A stretch of DNA of 17,061 nt from DASVXQ01 sp046727955 (GCA_046727955.1 JBKPDO010000315.1:1-17061); one strand, 5' to 3'; numbered from the stretch's first letter, positions 5,371-12,661 are shown. Numbers and translations are program-made. The notes: generated by a model not told the origin, from the letters alone.

Positions 5371-6351
5371 CTAGCTCTGGTCGGTCGCCTCCAGAGCCGC
5401 GGCCCATCCGGCTGTGGGGTCTGCGGCCACCAGCCGCAGGTGCCAGCCGCTCGCCGGCATGCCGTCGTCCCAGCACCACCAGCCGAGCCGCTCGAGTGCG
5501 CGGCCCAGCGCGTCTGGGTCCGGCGGCCACTCCAGTCGCGCCAGCGCGGTCGCCGCCCACCAGGCGTCGAAGCGGCCGAGGGCCGCTCCGCGGCGCACGC
5601 CGTACGCCCCGCCGCTGGCGGCGGCCCACGCCATCCGGGCGAGGGCCTGCGCCAGGCTGATCCGGCCGAGCCGGTGCTCTGCCCGGCCAAGCGAGGCGAC
5701 CGCCTCCGCCGGGCCACCGCGCACCACCACCGCTTGGGCAGTGCCGTTGGACTGGCTGGTCCAGACCTCGACCAGCCCGGTCAGGGCCCGCACGACCTCG
5801 GGCCGGTCCAGCGTCGGCGCCGCCGAGCCCGAAGAGGAGGCCATCGCCACCGGCTCGGCGCCGGGATCGGGCACCTCCAGCTCGCTCGCGCGGTAGGTGG
5901 CGAGGGGGTAGGCCGGCTCCCAGTCGGCCAGGACCAGGGGCAACTCGAGCACCTCGGGATGAGTGCCCGGCCGCCCACGCAGGTCCTCACCGCGCAGCAC
6001 CCGCTCCTGCGCGACCGCCCCGGCCACGCCGGGGTTGTCCAGGTACGGGCCGAGCTCGTCCCACCTGTGAGTCGCGGCGGCGACCTCGGTGAGCGGCCCG
6101 AGCGCGAAACGGCCCGCCCCCGGCCGCAGCACTCCGGCGGCCTCGGGTCCCGGCGTCTCCAGCGCGATGCGATAGTCGACGTAGGTCTGCACCGGCCACA
6201 GCGGCTTACCCCGCTCGACCGCCCCCTCGAGCAGCGCGCGCAGCCCGAGCAGGCCCTCCCAGTCGTGGCCAGAGCACAGCGCGTCCACCGCCCGCAGCAG
6301 CGCCGCGGGGTCGGCGTCCTCAACCAGCTCGGCCAGCGAGGCGCTCGGCAA
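5371..6351 (-). CDS. Conserved actinobacterial protein of unknown function
   Basis: I do not know a function for this 326-residue protein. The pattern feels like a family found across actinobacteria (VDALCSGHDWEGLLGLRALL, PLWPVQTYVDYRIALETPGP, LTEVAAATHRWDEL, QERVLRGEDL, HPEVLELPLVLADWEPAYPL, and a C-terminal Trp-rich block GWWCWDDG). There is no signal peptide, membrane segment, or recognisable catalytic motif. The composition suggests a helical cytosolic protein, and Ala/Leu-rich helical repeats are visible in the first 100 residues. A TTG start at 6351 is preferred because GGAGG lies about 8 nt upstream; a TTG at 6387 would add 12 low-complexity residues. It is the first gene of the apparent operon with the copper lipoprotein, which begins 16 bp after this stop, and it is divergent from the TenA gene. 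Confidence 0.8.
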   Translation of the reverse strand: MPSASLAELVEDADPAALLRAVDALCSGHDWEGLLGLRALLEGAVERGKPLWPVQTYVDYRIALETPGPEAAGVLRPGAGRFALGPLTEVAAATHRWDELGPYLDNPGVAGAVAQERVLRGEDLRGRPGTHPEVLELPLVLADWEPAYPLATYRASELEVPDPGAEPVAMASSSGSAAPTLDRPEVVRALTGLVEVWTSQSNGTAQAVVVRGGPAEAVASLGRAEHRLGRISLAQALARMAWAAASGGAYGVRRGAALGRFDAWWAATALARLEWPPDPDALGRALERLGWWCWDDGMPASGWHLRLVAADPTAGWAAALEATDQS

Positions 6352-6395
6352 GATCGCTCCCTCCTCTCTCCCTCTCTCGCCGACCAATGGTGCCG

Positions 6396-6401
6396 TAGGA
6401 T
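6396..6401 (+). promoter_or_regulatory. Candidate -10 element (TAGGAT) of the TenA-family gene
   Basis: TAGGAT matches the actinobacterial TAnnnT -10 consensus and ends 9 nt before the ATG at 6411. Transcription would then start within a few bases of the start codon, giving a nearly leaderless mRNA. No good -35 is visible. The 59-bp gap also serves the divergent minus-strand operon. Confidence 0.35.
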
Positions 6402-6410
6402 CTGCACCCG

Positions 6411-7091
6411 ATGGAGGAGACGGAGGACGGGACCGGCGCGCCCGGGTCTGCGAGCGGCCTCAGCCGGCGCCTGCGCACGCTGGGGCGGGCGAACCTCGAG
6501 AGGCAGCTCGCCCACCCGACGGTGCGCGGGATCGCCGACGGCACCCTCGACGAGGAGCGCTTCCGCGCCTGGCTGGTGCAGGACTATCTCTTCCTGCTGG
6601 ACTACGTGCGGCTCTTCTCGCTGGCGGCGGCGCGGGCCCCGGACGCGGAGACGCTCGGCCGCCTGGTGGACCTCGCCCACTCGACGTTCCACGACGAGCT
6701 GTCCCTGCACCGCGCCTACGCGGCGCGGTTCGGGCTCGGCGAGGCCGACCTGGAGGGCGCGCCGAAGTCGCGGACCTGCGCCGCCTACACCGATTTCCTG
6801 CTGCGGACCGCCGCGACCGCCGACTTCGCCGAGATCATCGCCGCGCTGCTGCCGTGCATGTGGGGCTACTCCGAGCTGGGCCGGGCCATGGCGGCCGGCG
6901 GCCTGCCGGCCGAGCCACGCTACCGGCAGTGGGTGGAGACCTACGCCGACCCGGCCTTCGCCCAGCTCGCCGCCTGGTGCGCCGACCTGCTCGACCGCGC
7001 GGCCGCGGGCCTGCCCGAGGCGCGCCTGGCAGCGTGCGAGCGCGCCTTCCTCACCGCACTCGACCACGAGCTCGCCTTCTGGGACGTGTGA
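6411..7091 (+). CDS. tenA: TenA-family protein (thiaminase II / aminopyrimidine salvage type)
   Basis: This 226-residue all-helical protein belongs to the TenA/PqqC superfamily. Recognisable blocks are LVQDYLFLLDYVRLFSLAAA (Asp58 corresponds to the pyrimidine-binding Asp), HSTFHDELSLHRAYAARFGL, EIIAALLPCMWGYSELG (Cys149 corresponds to the catalytic Cys; Tyr153 follows as usual) and the C-terminal ALDHELAFWDV (Glu220 corresponds to the conserved Glu). Presence of the Cys puts it in the TenA_C group, which hydrolyses aminopyrimidines from degraded thiamine to give HMP. Length is family-typical, with about 15 extra residues at the N terminus. No TPP riboswitch features are visible upstream and no other thiamine gene lies in the window, so the physiological substrate is inferred from the family. 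It is convergent with treS, with only 22 bp between stop codons. Confidence 0.9.
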   Translation: MEETEDGTGAPGSASGLSRRLRTLGRANLERQLAHPTVRGIADGTLDEERFRAWLVQDYLFLLDYVRLFSLAAARAPDAETLGRLVDLAHSTFHDELSLHRAYAARFGLGEADLEGAPKSRTCAAYTDFLLRTAATADFAEIIAALLPCMWGYSELGRAMAAGGLPAEPRYRQWVETYADPAFAQLAAWCADLLDRAAAGLPEARLAACERAFLTALDHELAFWDV

Positions 7092-7113
7092 GTGGGCGCG
7101 GCCCGCGGGAGTC

Positions 7114-8796
7114 TCATCCAGATCCCCTGATGGCGCGGAACATGGCAGTGTCGTCCGGCTCGGAGGGGGGCTCGACGAGGCGGAACCAGTAGAAGCCGTG
7201 CGGGCCGAGGGCGAGGCGGTACGGCCGGCCGTCGATGATGGGGAACGGGGTGCGGCCGAACATTTCCTCGGGGACCAGGCCGACCCAGCGGGACAGGTCC
7301 AGCTCGACCGGCTGCGCGAAGCGGGACAGGTTCGCCACCACCAGCACCACGTCCGCGTCCAGCTGCCGGATGAACGAGAACACCCTGCGGTTCTCCGGGT
7401 AGAGCGGCTCGTAGCCGCCCATGCCGAAGACCGGATGCTGCTTGCGCACCTGCAGCAGGCGCCGCAGCCACTGCAGCAGCGAGGTGGACACCCGCTCCTG
7501 GGCCTCCACGTTGACCGCCTGGTAGCCGTACACGGGGTCCATCAACAGCGGCAGGTACAGCGCGGCCGGGTCGGCCCTGGAGAAACCGGCGTTGCGGTCG
7601 CTGGACCACTGCATCGGCGTGCGCACCCCGTCGCGGTCGCCGAGGTAGATGTTGTCGCCCATGCCGACCTCGTCGCCGTAGTAGATGACCGGGCTGCCGG
7701 GCAGGCTGAACAGCAGGCTGTAGAGCAGCTCGATCTGCCGCCGGCCGTTGTCGAGCAGGGCCGCCAGCCGCCGCGAGATGCCGATGTTGCGCCGCATGCG
7801 CGGGTCCTTGGCGTACTCGTTGTACATGTAGTCGCGTTCCTCGTCGGTGACCATCTCGAGGGTGAGCTCGTCGTGGTTGCGAAGGAACAGCCCCCACTGG
7901 GCGATGTCGGGGGTCTTGGGGGTGCGGTTCATGATGTCGATGATCGGGGTGCGGTCCTCGCGCCGCAGCCCCATGAACATGCGCGGCATGACCGGGAAGT
8001 TGAAGGCCATGTGGCACTCGTCGCCGTCGCCGAAATAGGGCACCACGTCCGGCGGCCACTGGTTGGCCTCGGCCAGCAGCAGCTTCCCCTCGTATTTGGA
8101 GTCGACCTCTTTGCGCACCCGCTTCAGGAACTCGTGCGTCTCCGGCAGGTTCTCGCAGTTGGTCCCCTCTCGCTCGAACAGGTAGGGCACCGCGTCCAGC
8201 CGGAACCCGTCCAGGCCCATGTCCAGCCAGAAGCGGATGACCTCCATCATCGCCTCCTGGACCTCAGGGTTGTCGTAGTTCAGGTCGGGCTGGTGCGAGA
8301 AGAAGCGGTGCCAGTAGAACGCCTGCGCCTCGGAGTCCCAGGTCCAGTTGGAGGCCTCGGTGTCGACGAAGATGATGCGGGCGTCCAGGTATTTCTGGTC
8401 GGTGTCGGACCACACGTACCAGTCCCGCCTGGCCGAGCCGGGCTTGCGCGACTCCTGGAACCACGGGTGCTGGTCGGAGGTGTGGTTCATCACCAGGTCG
8501 GCGATCACTCGGATGCCACGGCTGTGCGCCGCCTCGAGGAACTCGTAGAAGTCGCCCAGCGTGCCGTAGGCGGGCAGGACCGAGAAGTAGTCCGAGACGT
8601 CGTAGCCGCCGTCGCGCAGGGGCGAGGGGTAGATGGGCAGGAGCCAGATGCAGTCGATGCCGAGCCACTGCAGGAAGTCGAGCCGCTCGGTGAGGCCACG
8701 GAAGTCGCCGTTGCCGTCGCCGTTGCCATCCTGGAAGCCACGGACGTACAGCTCGTAGAACACACCCGTCTTGTACCAGAGAGGATCGTCCAACAT
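7114..8796 (-). CDS. treS: Trehalose synthase (maltose alpha-D-glucosyltransferase), GH13
   Basis: This 560-residue cytosolic enzyme interconverts maltose and trehalose. GH13 landmarks occur in order: WLLPIYPSPLRDGGYDVSDY near 51-70, DLVMNH at 100-105, GFRLDAVPYL with the nucleophile Asp201, LLAEANQW with the acid/base Glu243, and FLRNHDELTLE with the transition-state Asp309. The last ~70 residues are the beta-sandwich domain C (FSFIRQL and VVLVVANLSRF blocks). Phrases such as LWYKTGVFYELYVRGFQDGN and NIYLGDRDGVRTPMQWSSDR are typical of TreS rather than of alpha-amylase or oligo-1,6-glucosidase. There is no maltokinase fusion, and no GlgE or Pep2 gene nearby. The ATG at 8796 has GAGGAG about 11 nt upstream. 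The frame stays open far upstream to 10056, but that part is antisense to metF and is not coding. TreS is a usual part of osmotic and stress metabolism. Confidence 0.96.
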   Translation of the reverse strand: MLDDPLWYKTGVFYELYVRGFQDGNGDGNGDFRGLTERLDFLQWLGIDCIWLLPIYPSPLRDGGYDVSDYFSVLPAYGTLGDFYEFLEAAHSRGIRVIADLVMNHTSDQHPWFQESRKPGSARRDWYVWSDTDQKYLDARIIFVDTEASNWTWDSEAQAFYWHRFFSHQPDLNYDNPEVQEAMMEVIRFWLDMGLDGFRLDAVPYLFEREGTNCENLPETHEFLKRVRKEVDSKYEGKLLLAEANQWPPDVVPYFGDGDECHMAFNFPVMPRMFMGLRREDRTPIIDIMNRTPKTPDIAQWGLFLRNHDELTLEMVTDEERDYMYNEYAKDPRMRRNIGISRRLAALLDNGRRQIELLYSLLFSLPGSPVIYYGDEVGMGDNIYLGDRDGVRTPMQWSSDRNAGFSRADPAALYLPLLMDPVYGYQAVNVEAQERVSTSLLQWLRRLLQVRKQHPVFGMGGYEPLYPENRRVFSFIRQLDADVVLVVANLSRFAQPVELDLSRWVGLVPEEMFGRTPFPIIDGRPYRLALGPHGFYWFRLVEPPSEPDDTAMFRAIRGSG

Positions 8797-8834
8797 CCTG
8801 TTGCTCGCTCCTCGACTCGGGCAGCGCTCGCGGT

Positions 8835-8858
8835 GCGATTGCTTATGCGATTGCTTAT
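8835..8858. repeat. Tandem duplication GCGATTGCTTAT x2 upstream of treS
   Basis: Two identical 12-bp copies (8835-8846 and 8847-8858) abut, in a locally AT-richer patch 39 bp upstream of the treS start. On the treS-coding strand each reads ATAAGCAATCGC. This is the position of a promoter or operator. A regulatory role is inferred. Confidence 0.8.
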
Positions 8859-9026
8859 CGGTAGGTGGTGCGGTCGGTCTGCTGGGTAAAACTGCTTGGC
8901 CAGGGGCCTCCGGTGCAAGTCGCGTCTCCCGACGTGCCCCGCGCAGTCCTCCAGCCAAGGCTTCCTTCCGTACCAGGTATGAAGGGTACGCAGCTTTGGG
9001 ACGGATCGACAGGGTGAGCTCGGTAA

Positions 9027-9086
9027 GCGCGGGGCTCAGCGCGGGGCTCAGCGCCGGGCTCAGCGCGGGGCTCAGCGCCGGGCCTG
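9027..9086. repeat. 12-bp minisatellite GCGC(G/C)GGGCTCA, five units
   Basis: Units at 9027, 9039, 9051 and 9063 differ only at the fifth base (G, G, C, G). The unit at 9075 has diverged at its 3' end. The array lies between treS and the metF-like gene. It could be slippage product, regulatory spacing DNA or, less likely, a protein-binding array. Confidence 0.85.
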
Positions 9087-9174
9087 GGGGTCGCCGCTCG
9101 CCCGCGGCCGCTCGGCGGCACTTCGAGCGCGCGAGGATTGGCATTGCCAGGGGCCGGGAGTCTAGCCTTTCCGC

Positions 9175-10014
9175 ATGTCGATCAACGCACTGACCTCTGC
9201 CGAGATCTCGCTTCCCGCCAAGCCTGACGCGGGCCTGGTCAGGGAGCGTATCGCCATCCTGGCCAGGCACGTCGACCTGGTTGGGCTGACCGACAACCAC
9301 GCGGGCCAGCCGCGCATGTCGCCGCTGGCCGCGGTCGCGCTGGCGCGCGAGCAGGGCGTGGCCACAGTCGTCCACGTCTCGTGCCGGGACCGCAACCGCC
9401 TCGCCCTGCGCTCGCAGGTGATCGGCGCCGCCGCGCTCGGCTGCGACGGGGTGCTGTGCCTGTACGGCGACCCGGTGCCGGACGTGCCGCGCGTCAGGGA
9501 CTACACCACCACCCGGCTGCTGTCCGAGGCCAGGAGCTGGGTCGATCCGTACGACCTGGCGCTCGGCTGCGTGGTCGACCCGTTCGCGCCCGATCGGGAG
9601 GCCGAGCTCGCCCTGCTGGGCCGCAAGGTGACCGCCGGCGCGGATTTCGCGCAGACCCAGATGGTCTTCGACCATCGCCACCTGGCCGGCTTCCTGGAGC
9701 GGGCGGCGCAGGGTGGCAAGCTCGGCGACTGCCTGGTGTACGCGAGTGTGCCGGTGATCCGCACCCGGCGCCTCGCCGACATCCTGAACGAGGTGCTGCC
9801 GTTTGAGCTGCCGGAGGGGGTCTACCGGCAGGTCGTCGCGGGCGGCGGCATCGACCTGGCGATCGGGACGGCGATCGCCCTCGCGGAGCTGCCGAGGGTC
9901 GATGCGCTGCACGTAATGGCCTGGGGCTCGGAGGAGGCCGCCGGCAAGGTCGCCGCCGCCTTTCGCGCCGCCCGTGGCGCTCCGGTGGAGCGTCAGCCCG
10001 TCGGTGGCGGTTGA
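9175..10014 (+). CDS. Methylenetetrahydrofolate reductase-like (MetF superfamily) protein
   Basis: This 279-residue protein is predicted to form the FAD-binding TIM barrel of MetF. The N-terminal SAEISLP (Glu10) occupies the place of the catalytic Glu in E. coli MetF (SFEFFPP). VDLVGLTDNHAGQPRMSP corresponds to the 'vsvT...' strand. VVHVSCRDRNRLALRSQVIGAAALGCDGVLCLYGDP matches the strand that binds folate and FAD (normally '...t.RD.N....' then 'lr.GD'). ADFAQTQMVFD is the conserved 'a.f..TQ..fd' block. Spacing is normal and the length is near bacterial MetF. Divergence from canonical MetF is noticeable, so the substrate (5,10-methylene-THF or another C1 carrier) is uncertain and I do not give a symbol. 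No Shine-Dalgarno lies at the usual distance, which fits a leaderless start. A strong terminator follows. Confidence 0.85.
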   Translation: MSINALTSAEISLPAKPDAGLVRERIAILARHVDLVGLTDNHAGQPRMSPLAAVALAREQGVATVVHVSCRDRNRLALRSQVIGAAALGCDGVLCLYGDPVPDVPRVRDYTTTRLLSEARSWVDPYDLALGCVVDPFAPDREAELALLGRKVTAGADFAQTQMVFDHRHLAGFLERAAQGGKLGDCLVYASVPVIRTRRLADILNEVLPFELPEGVYRQVVAGGGIDLAIGTAIALAELPRVDALHVMAWGSEEAAGKVAAAFRAARGAPVERQPVGGG

Positions 10015-10076
10015 CGGGTCGGCGCGAGCGGGGGCACCCTGCCTTGAACGCCGCATGGCGTGCGAGCCAATGAGGG

Positions 10077-10105
10077 CCGCCGAGCTGGACGCTCGGCGGT
10101 CTTTT
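10077..10105 (+). terminator. Intrinsic terminator after the MetF-like gene
   Basis: CCGCCGAGC (10077-10085) pairs perfectly with GCTCGGCGG (10091-10099) across a 5-nt loop and is followed at once by TCTTTT. It is the only textbook rho-independent terminator I found in the window. It also shows that the downstream small gene begins after it, at 10135. Confidence 0.9.
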
Positions 10106-10134
10106 CGCGCCTTTCAGGGAGGAGCCGCCGCACG

Positions 10135-10353
10135 ATGGCGACGCGCCAGTGGAGGCCCGGCGACCGGGTGATCCTTGGAGGCGCGCCGGGGGACCTCGCC
10201 CGGCTCGAAGGCACCCACGCGAGCGTGGTAGCCGTCGACGGCATCACCGCGACGATCCGCTTCGACTCACCCAAGCTGCTCGGCGGCCGCCTGCGCCGCG
10301 AGATCGAGCTGGCTACTGTCTGGCTGCTGGACGAGCCCGCGCTCGCCCCCTGA
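10135..10353 (+). CDS. Small conserved-looking protein of unknown function (72 aa)
   Basis: The ATG at 10135 has GGGAGGAG 10 nt upstream and codes for MATRQWRPGDRVILGGAPGD and on to ATVWLLDEPALAP. The run GDRVILGG...LEGTHASVVAVDG..ATIRFD looks like a small all-beta SH3/KOW-type barrel, which often binds RNA or protein. This is fold-level guesswork, and I do not recognise a named family. Strong GC-rich third positions and a good ribosome site support it as a real gene. The longer frame from 10060 would run through the terminator hairpin and is rejected. It is convergent with the DsbA-like gene, whose stop is only 27 bp away. Confidence 0.7.
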   Translation: MATRQWRPGDRVILGGAPGDLARLEGTHASVVAVDGITATIRFDSPKLLGGRLRREIELATVWLLDEPALAP

Positions 10354-10380
10354 GGCCGGGCGGGCTCGGCACGCTCGGCG

Positions 10381-10977
10381 CTACCGCGGGATGCGGGTGG
10401 TCTTGAGCTCGTTGAGCTCCGGCCAGCCCGTCAGGATCTCGAGCAGGTGGTCGAGGGTGGCGCGAGCCTCGGCCGGCTCGGGCTTGCGGCTCATCAACCG
10501 GATGAACACCGCCCGCTGGTCGAAGACGAAGGTCGGCACGCCGAACACGCGGTGCTGCTCGACCGCCCATGTGTGCTCGGCGGCGAGGGTCTTGGCGGGT
10601 TGGCCGCCCGCGACCACCTTGGCGACGGCGTCGGGGTCGAGCCCGGCGGAGCCGATCGCCTCACGCAGCACCTCCAGGTCGTTGAGGTCGCGGCCGTCGT
10701 CGTGGCGGGCGAAGAACAGCGCGAGGTGGGCGGCGTTGAAGGCCTCGGGGAACTCGTCACGGACGGCCAGCCCCCACTCGAGCGCGAGCACGCCGGATGG
10801 GCGCGGCTCGGTCTGCCACACCGGCGGCTCACCCTCCTCGAGGTGGACCTGGGACAGCGAGAAGGGGCGGAAGGCGACCTCGTGGTCGGCGCCGCCCTCC
10901 AGCGCGCGGATCACGATCTCGTTGGCGATCCGGGCGAAGGGGCAGAGATAGTCGTAGGTGACGGCGAACTGTGCCAT
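10381..10977 (-). CDS. DsbA-family thioredoxin-fold protein (FrnE/2-HCCA isomerase-like)
   Basis: This 198-residue soluble protein has no signal peptide. The N-terminal strand and helix VTYDYLCPFARIANEIVIRA is the thioredoxin-fold active-site region, with CPFA in place of CxxC, so only one Cys remains. A helical insertion follows (about 50-140: EFPEAFNAAHLALFFARHDD). The C-terminal cis-Pro block VFGVPTFVFDQRAVFIRLM then completes the fold. This is the arrangement of cytoplasmic FrnE and 2-hydroxychromene-2-carboxylate isomerase/GST-kappa-like proteins. With a single Cys it more likely acts in thiol (for example mycothiol) conjugation, isomerisation or mixed-disulphide chemistry than as a dithiol oxidase. 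The ATG at 10977 has GGAGG 6 nt upstream. It lies downstream of the sigma gene but is separated by a strong hairpin. Confidence 0.88.
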   Translation of the reverse strand: MAQFAVTYDYLCPFARIANEIVIRALEGGADHEVAFRPFSLSQVHLEEGEPPVWQTEPRPSGVLALEWGLAVRDEFPEAFNAAHLALFFARHDDGRDLNDLEVLREAIGSAGLDPDAVAKVVAGGQPAKTLAAEHTWAVEQHRVFGVPTFVFDQRAVFIRLMSRKPEPAEARATLDHLLEILTGWPELNELKTTRIPR

Positions 10978-11020
10978 ACAGGGCCTCCAGGGTGGGGAGG
11001 GACCGGGGCCACCTGCGAGA

Positions 11021-11045
11021 GCGGCCCGCACGAGGTGCGGGCCGC
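11021..11045 (-). terminator. Strong hairpin after the sigma factor gene
   Basis: GCGGCCCGCAC (11021-11031) pairs perfectly with GTGCGGGCCGC (11035-11045) across a 3-nt loop, 6 bp beyond the sigma gene stop. No T-tract follows on either strand. It probably limits read-through into the DsbA-like gene. Confidence 0.7.
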
Positions 11046-11051
11046 TGGTAG

Positions 11052-11996
11052 TCAGGCTGCGACGAGGTCTTCGAGCCGCGCCCGGATCTCCGGGCTTCGG
11101 AGGGATGCCAGGGCGTCGCGCTCGACCTGACGGGCACGCTCACGGGAGAAGCCCATGATCGCCCCGACCTCCTCGAGCGTCCGCGGGGTGCCGGAGTCCA
11201 GACCGAAACGCAGGATCAGCACCTGCCGCTCTCGCTCGGGAAGCGCGTTGAGCACCTGCTCCAGCGCCTCCCGACCGACCGCCTCGACCGCCAGCTCGTC
11301 CGGGCCGATGGCCGAGGAGTCCTCCAGGAAGTCCTGCAGGGCCGCCCCGTCGTCGCCGATCGGGGTGTCCAGCGAGGTGATCGCCTGGGCCGTGTCCAGC
11401 AGCCGGTGGACCTTGTCCAGCGGCATGTCCAGCTCGACGGCCAGCTCCTCGACGGTCGGCTCACGGCCGAGCAGCTCGTGCAGGCGGGTCTGGGTGCGGC
11501 GCAGGCGCCCGACCTGCTCGTCCACGTGGACCGGCAGGCGGATGGCGCGGGCGCCACGGTCCGCGGCGCCACGGGCGATCGCCTGGCGGATCCACCAGGT
11601 CGCGTAGGTCGAGAACTTGAAGCCCTTGCGCCAGTCGAACTTCTCGACCGCGCGCAGGAGCCCGAGATTGCCCTCCTGAACCAGGTCGCCGAGGGGCAGG
11701 CCGGTCGCGGAGAACCGGCGTGCGATCGAGACGACCAGGCGGAGGTTCGACTCGATCATCTTGCGGCGGGCTCGCTCGCCAAGGTCCGCGATAGCCTGGA
11801 GCTCGGCCCGGGCCGGATCGTCGGGGTCGACGTCCTTGAGCTTGGCTCGGGCATCGAGGCCAGCCTCGTAGGCCTGGGAGAGCTCGATCTCGTCGTCCTT
11901 GGTCAGCAGCGGGTGCCGGCCGACCTCATCCAGGTACAAACGGAACGAATCCGTAGTCTGGAGATCGAGCAGGTCCTGGTCCTTCTCCGTCGTCAT
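11052..11996 (-). CDS. RNA polymerase sigma-70 family factor (group 1/2, HrdB/SigB-like)
   Basis: This 314-residue sigma factor carries region 1.2 near 16-45 (DSFRLYLDEVGRHPLLTKDD). Region 2 lies at about 80-155, with LVQEGNLGLLRAVEKFDWRK and FKFSTYATWWIRQAI (core binding and -10 recognition). A region 3 helix pair is at about 160-230, and region 4 at about 250-310, with the -35 recognition HTH TLEEVGAIMGFSRERARQVE. The ~200-residue acidic extension (region 1.1) of a primary actinobacterial sigma is absent. Together with the length, this argues for a non-essential group-2-like factor. Which one cannot be told without phylogeny. GAGGAG lies 4 nt before the ATG at 11996. The upstream DNA has nested inverted repeats that could bind a regulator. 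Confidence 0.95.
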   Translation of the reverse strand: MTTEKDQDLLDLQTTDSFRLYLDEVGRHPLLTKDDEIELSQAYEAGLDARAKLKDVDPDDPARAELQAIADLGERARRKMIESNLRLVVSIARRFSATGLPLGDLVQEGNLGLLRAVEKFDWRKGFKFSTYATWWIRQAIARGAADRGARAIRLPVHVDEQVGRLRRTQTRLHELLGREPTVEELAVELDMPLDKVHRLLDTAQAITSLDTPIGDDGAALQDFLEDSSAIGPDELAVEAVGREALEQVLNALPERERQVLILRFGLDSGTPRTLEEVGAIMGFSRERARQVERDALASLRSPEIRARLEDLVAA

Positions 11997-11999
11997 CTC

Positions 12000-12247
12000 A
12001 CTCCTCGTTCGGCACAGCGTTGGCGCAGCACAGTCATCGTTGTCGACTAGCAGCTAGATTTACCAACAACGATGTTCGCAAACTGCATTCCCGGCAGAAG
12101 AAGAATCCACGCCTCGACCCCGCTCGGCGGGCAGCCCGGATCCCTGCTCCTGCGGAGCGGTGGAGGCCGAGGCCTCGACACCGCCGGAGCAGACCATATC
12201 ATGCCCAGGCTGACTGGGCGACCGATAAGCGTCGCACCTGAGCATCA
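12000..12247. promoter_or_regulatory. Intergenic region upstream of the sigma gene with nested inverted repeats
   Basis: CATCGTTGT (12035-12043) and ACAACGATG (12066-12074) form a 9-bp inverted repeat. It encloses the palindrome CTAGC-A-GCTAG (12047-12057). Both lie 40-80 bp upstream of the sigma start codon, so they sit at a promoter or 5'-UTR. Further up, GCGGTGGAGGCC (12157-12168) folds back on GGCCTC (12171-12176) and CACCGC (12179-12184) with a 2-nt bulge, giving a stable hairpin. No gene is recognisable here. Function is inferred. Confidence 0.4.
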
Positions 12248-12270
12248 ACTCTCAGCCTCTAGCTGAGAGT
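12248..12270 (-). terminator. Hairpin at the 3' end of the fabI-ATL transcript
   Basis: ACTCTCAGC (12248-12256) pairs perfectly with GCTGAGAGT (12262-12270) across a 5-nt loop, and its last base is shared with the ATL stop codon. No T-run follows. Termination is likely from position alone. Confidence 0.5.
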
Positions 12271-12632
12271 CACTGTTTAGTTCGTCTGTGCCGTCTCTGT
12301 CTTTGTTGCGCCGGACGCTGTTCCGGGGACCAGGGACCGCCGGAGCGGGACCAGTCCACCCGCCCGGCGCCGGTGAGGGGAACGCCCTCCTCGGTGAGCC
12401 GGGCGAGCTGCTCGTCGGAGCCCGGTCCGCCCTTCATGCTGCCATCGGCGTGCACCACGCGCCACCACGGAAGGCCGGCGGGGCAGCGCGCCATCGCCTG
12501 GCCGACCTGCCGCGCGCCCCTGGCGACCCCGTAGTGCGCCTCGGCGAGCTGCCCATAGGTCGTGGCGCGCCCCCGCGGGATCCGGCGGACGAGATCCCAG
12601 ATGGCTTCGGCAAATCCCTGCTCGCCGGCCAC
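12270..12632 (-). CDS. Alkyltransferase-like protein (ATL; MGMT-fold, Cys replaced by Trp)
   Basis: This 120-residue protein has the DNA-binding domain of O6-alkylguanine-DNA alkyltransferases. FAEAIWDLVRRIPRGRATTY, then GQLAEAHYGVARGARQVGQA is the HTH with Tyr26 and the Arg41 finger. The active-site motif PCHR is here PWWR (P55-W56-W57-R58), so the methyl-accepting Cys is absent. Such ATL proteins bind O6-alkylguanine lesions without transferring the alkyl group and hand them to nucleotide-excision repair. The GTG at 12632 has GGAG about 6 nt upstream. It begins 29 bp downstream of the fabI-type stop in the same direction, so it is probably co-transcribed. The ~25 C-terminal residues (Gln/Arg/His-rich) are extra and basic. 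Confidence 0.88.
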   Translation of the reverse strand: MAGEQGFAEAIWDLVRRIPRGRATTYGQLAEAHYGVARGARQVGQAMARCPAGLPWWRVVHADGSMKGGPGSDEQLARLTEEGVPLTGAGRVDWSRSGGPWSPEQRPAQQRQRRHRRTKQ

Positions 12633-12661
12633 GACTGCTCCGCTGCCCCGCTGCCCTGCCG

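Larger units (their letters stand above)
8797..9174. promoter_or_regulatory. Divergent treS / metF-like upstream region
   Basis: There is no gene in this 378-bp stretch. It holds a 12-bp tandem duplication at 8835-8858, an inverted repeat CGTACC/GGTACG at 8969-8974 and 8985-8990 (10-nt spacer), and the 12-bp minisatellite at 9027-9086. For the metF-like gene, TTGGCA (9138-9143) and TAGCCT (9163-9168) could be -35 and -10 with a 19-bp spacer, giving a nearly leaderless start at 9175. The promoter call is weak. Confidence 0.35.

Noticed and set aside
6352..6410. TPP riboswitch ahead of the TenA gene
   Set aside because: The gap is only 59 bp and lacks the CUGAGA-type THI-box core.
5781..7067. 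Minus-strand open frame opposite TenA
   Set aside because: It is antisense to TenA and out of frame with the 326-aa protein; low complexity.
5257..8889. Very long plus-strand open frame (over 1,200 codons)
   Set aside because: It overlaps the unknown 326-aa gene, TenA (in another frame) and TreS; the composition is the His/Arg/Val/Gln-rich type typical of antisense frames.
8797..10056. Upstream extension of the TreS frame, giving a 980-aa protein
   Set aside because: The extension is antisense to the MetF-like gene and crosses the tandem repeats; TreS homology begins exactly at the ATG at 8796.
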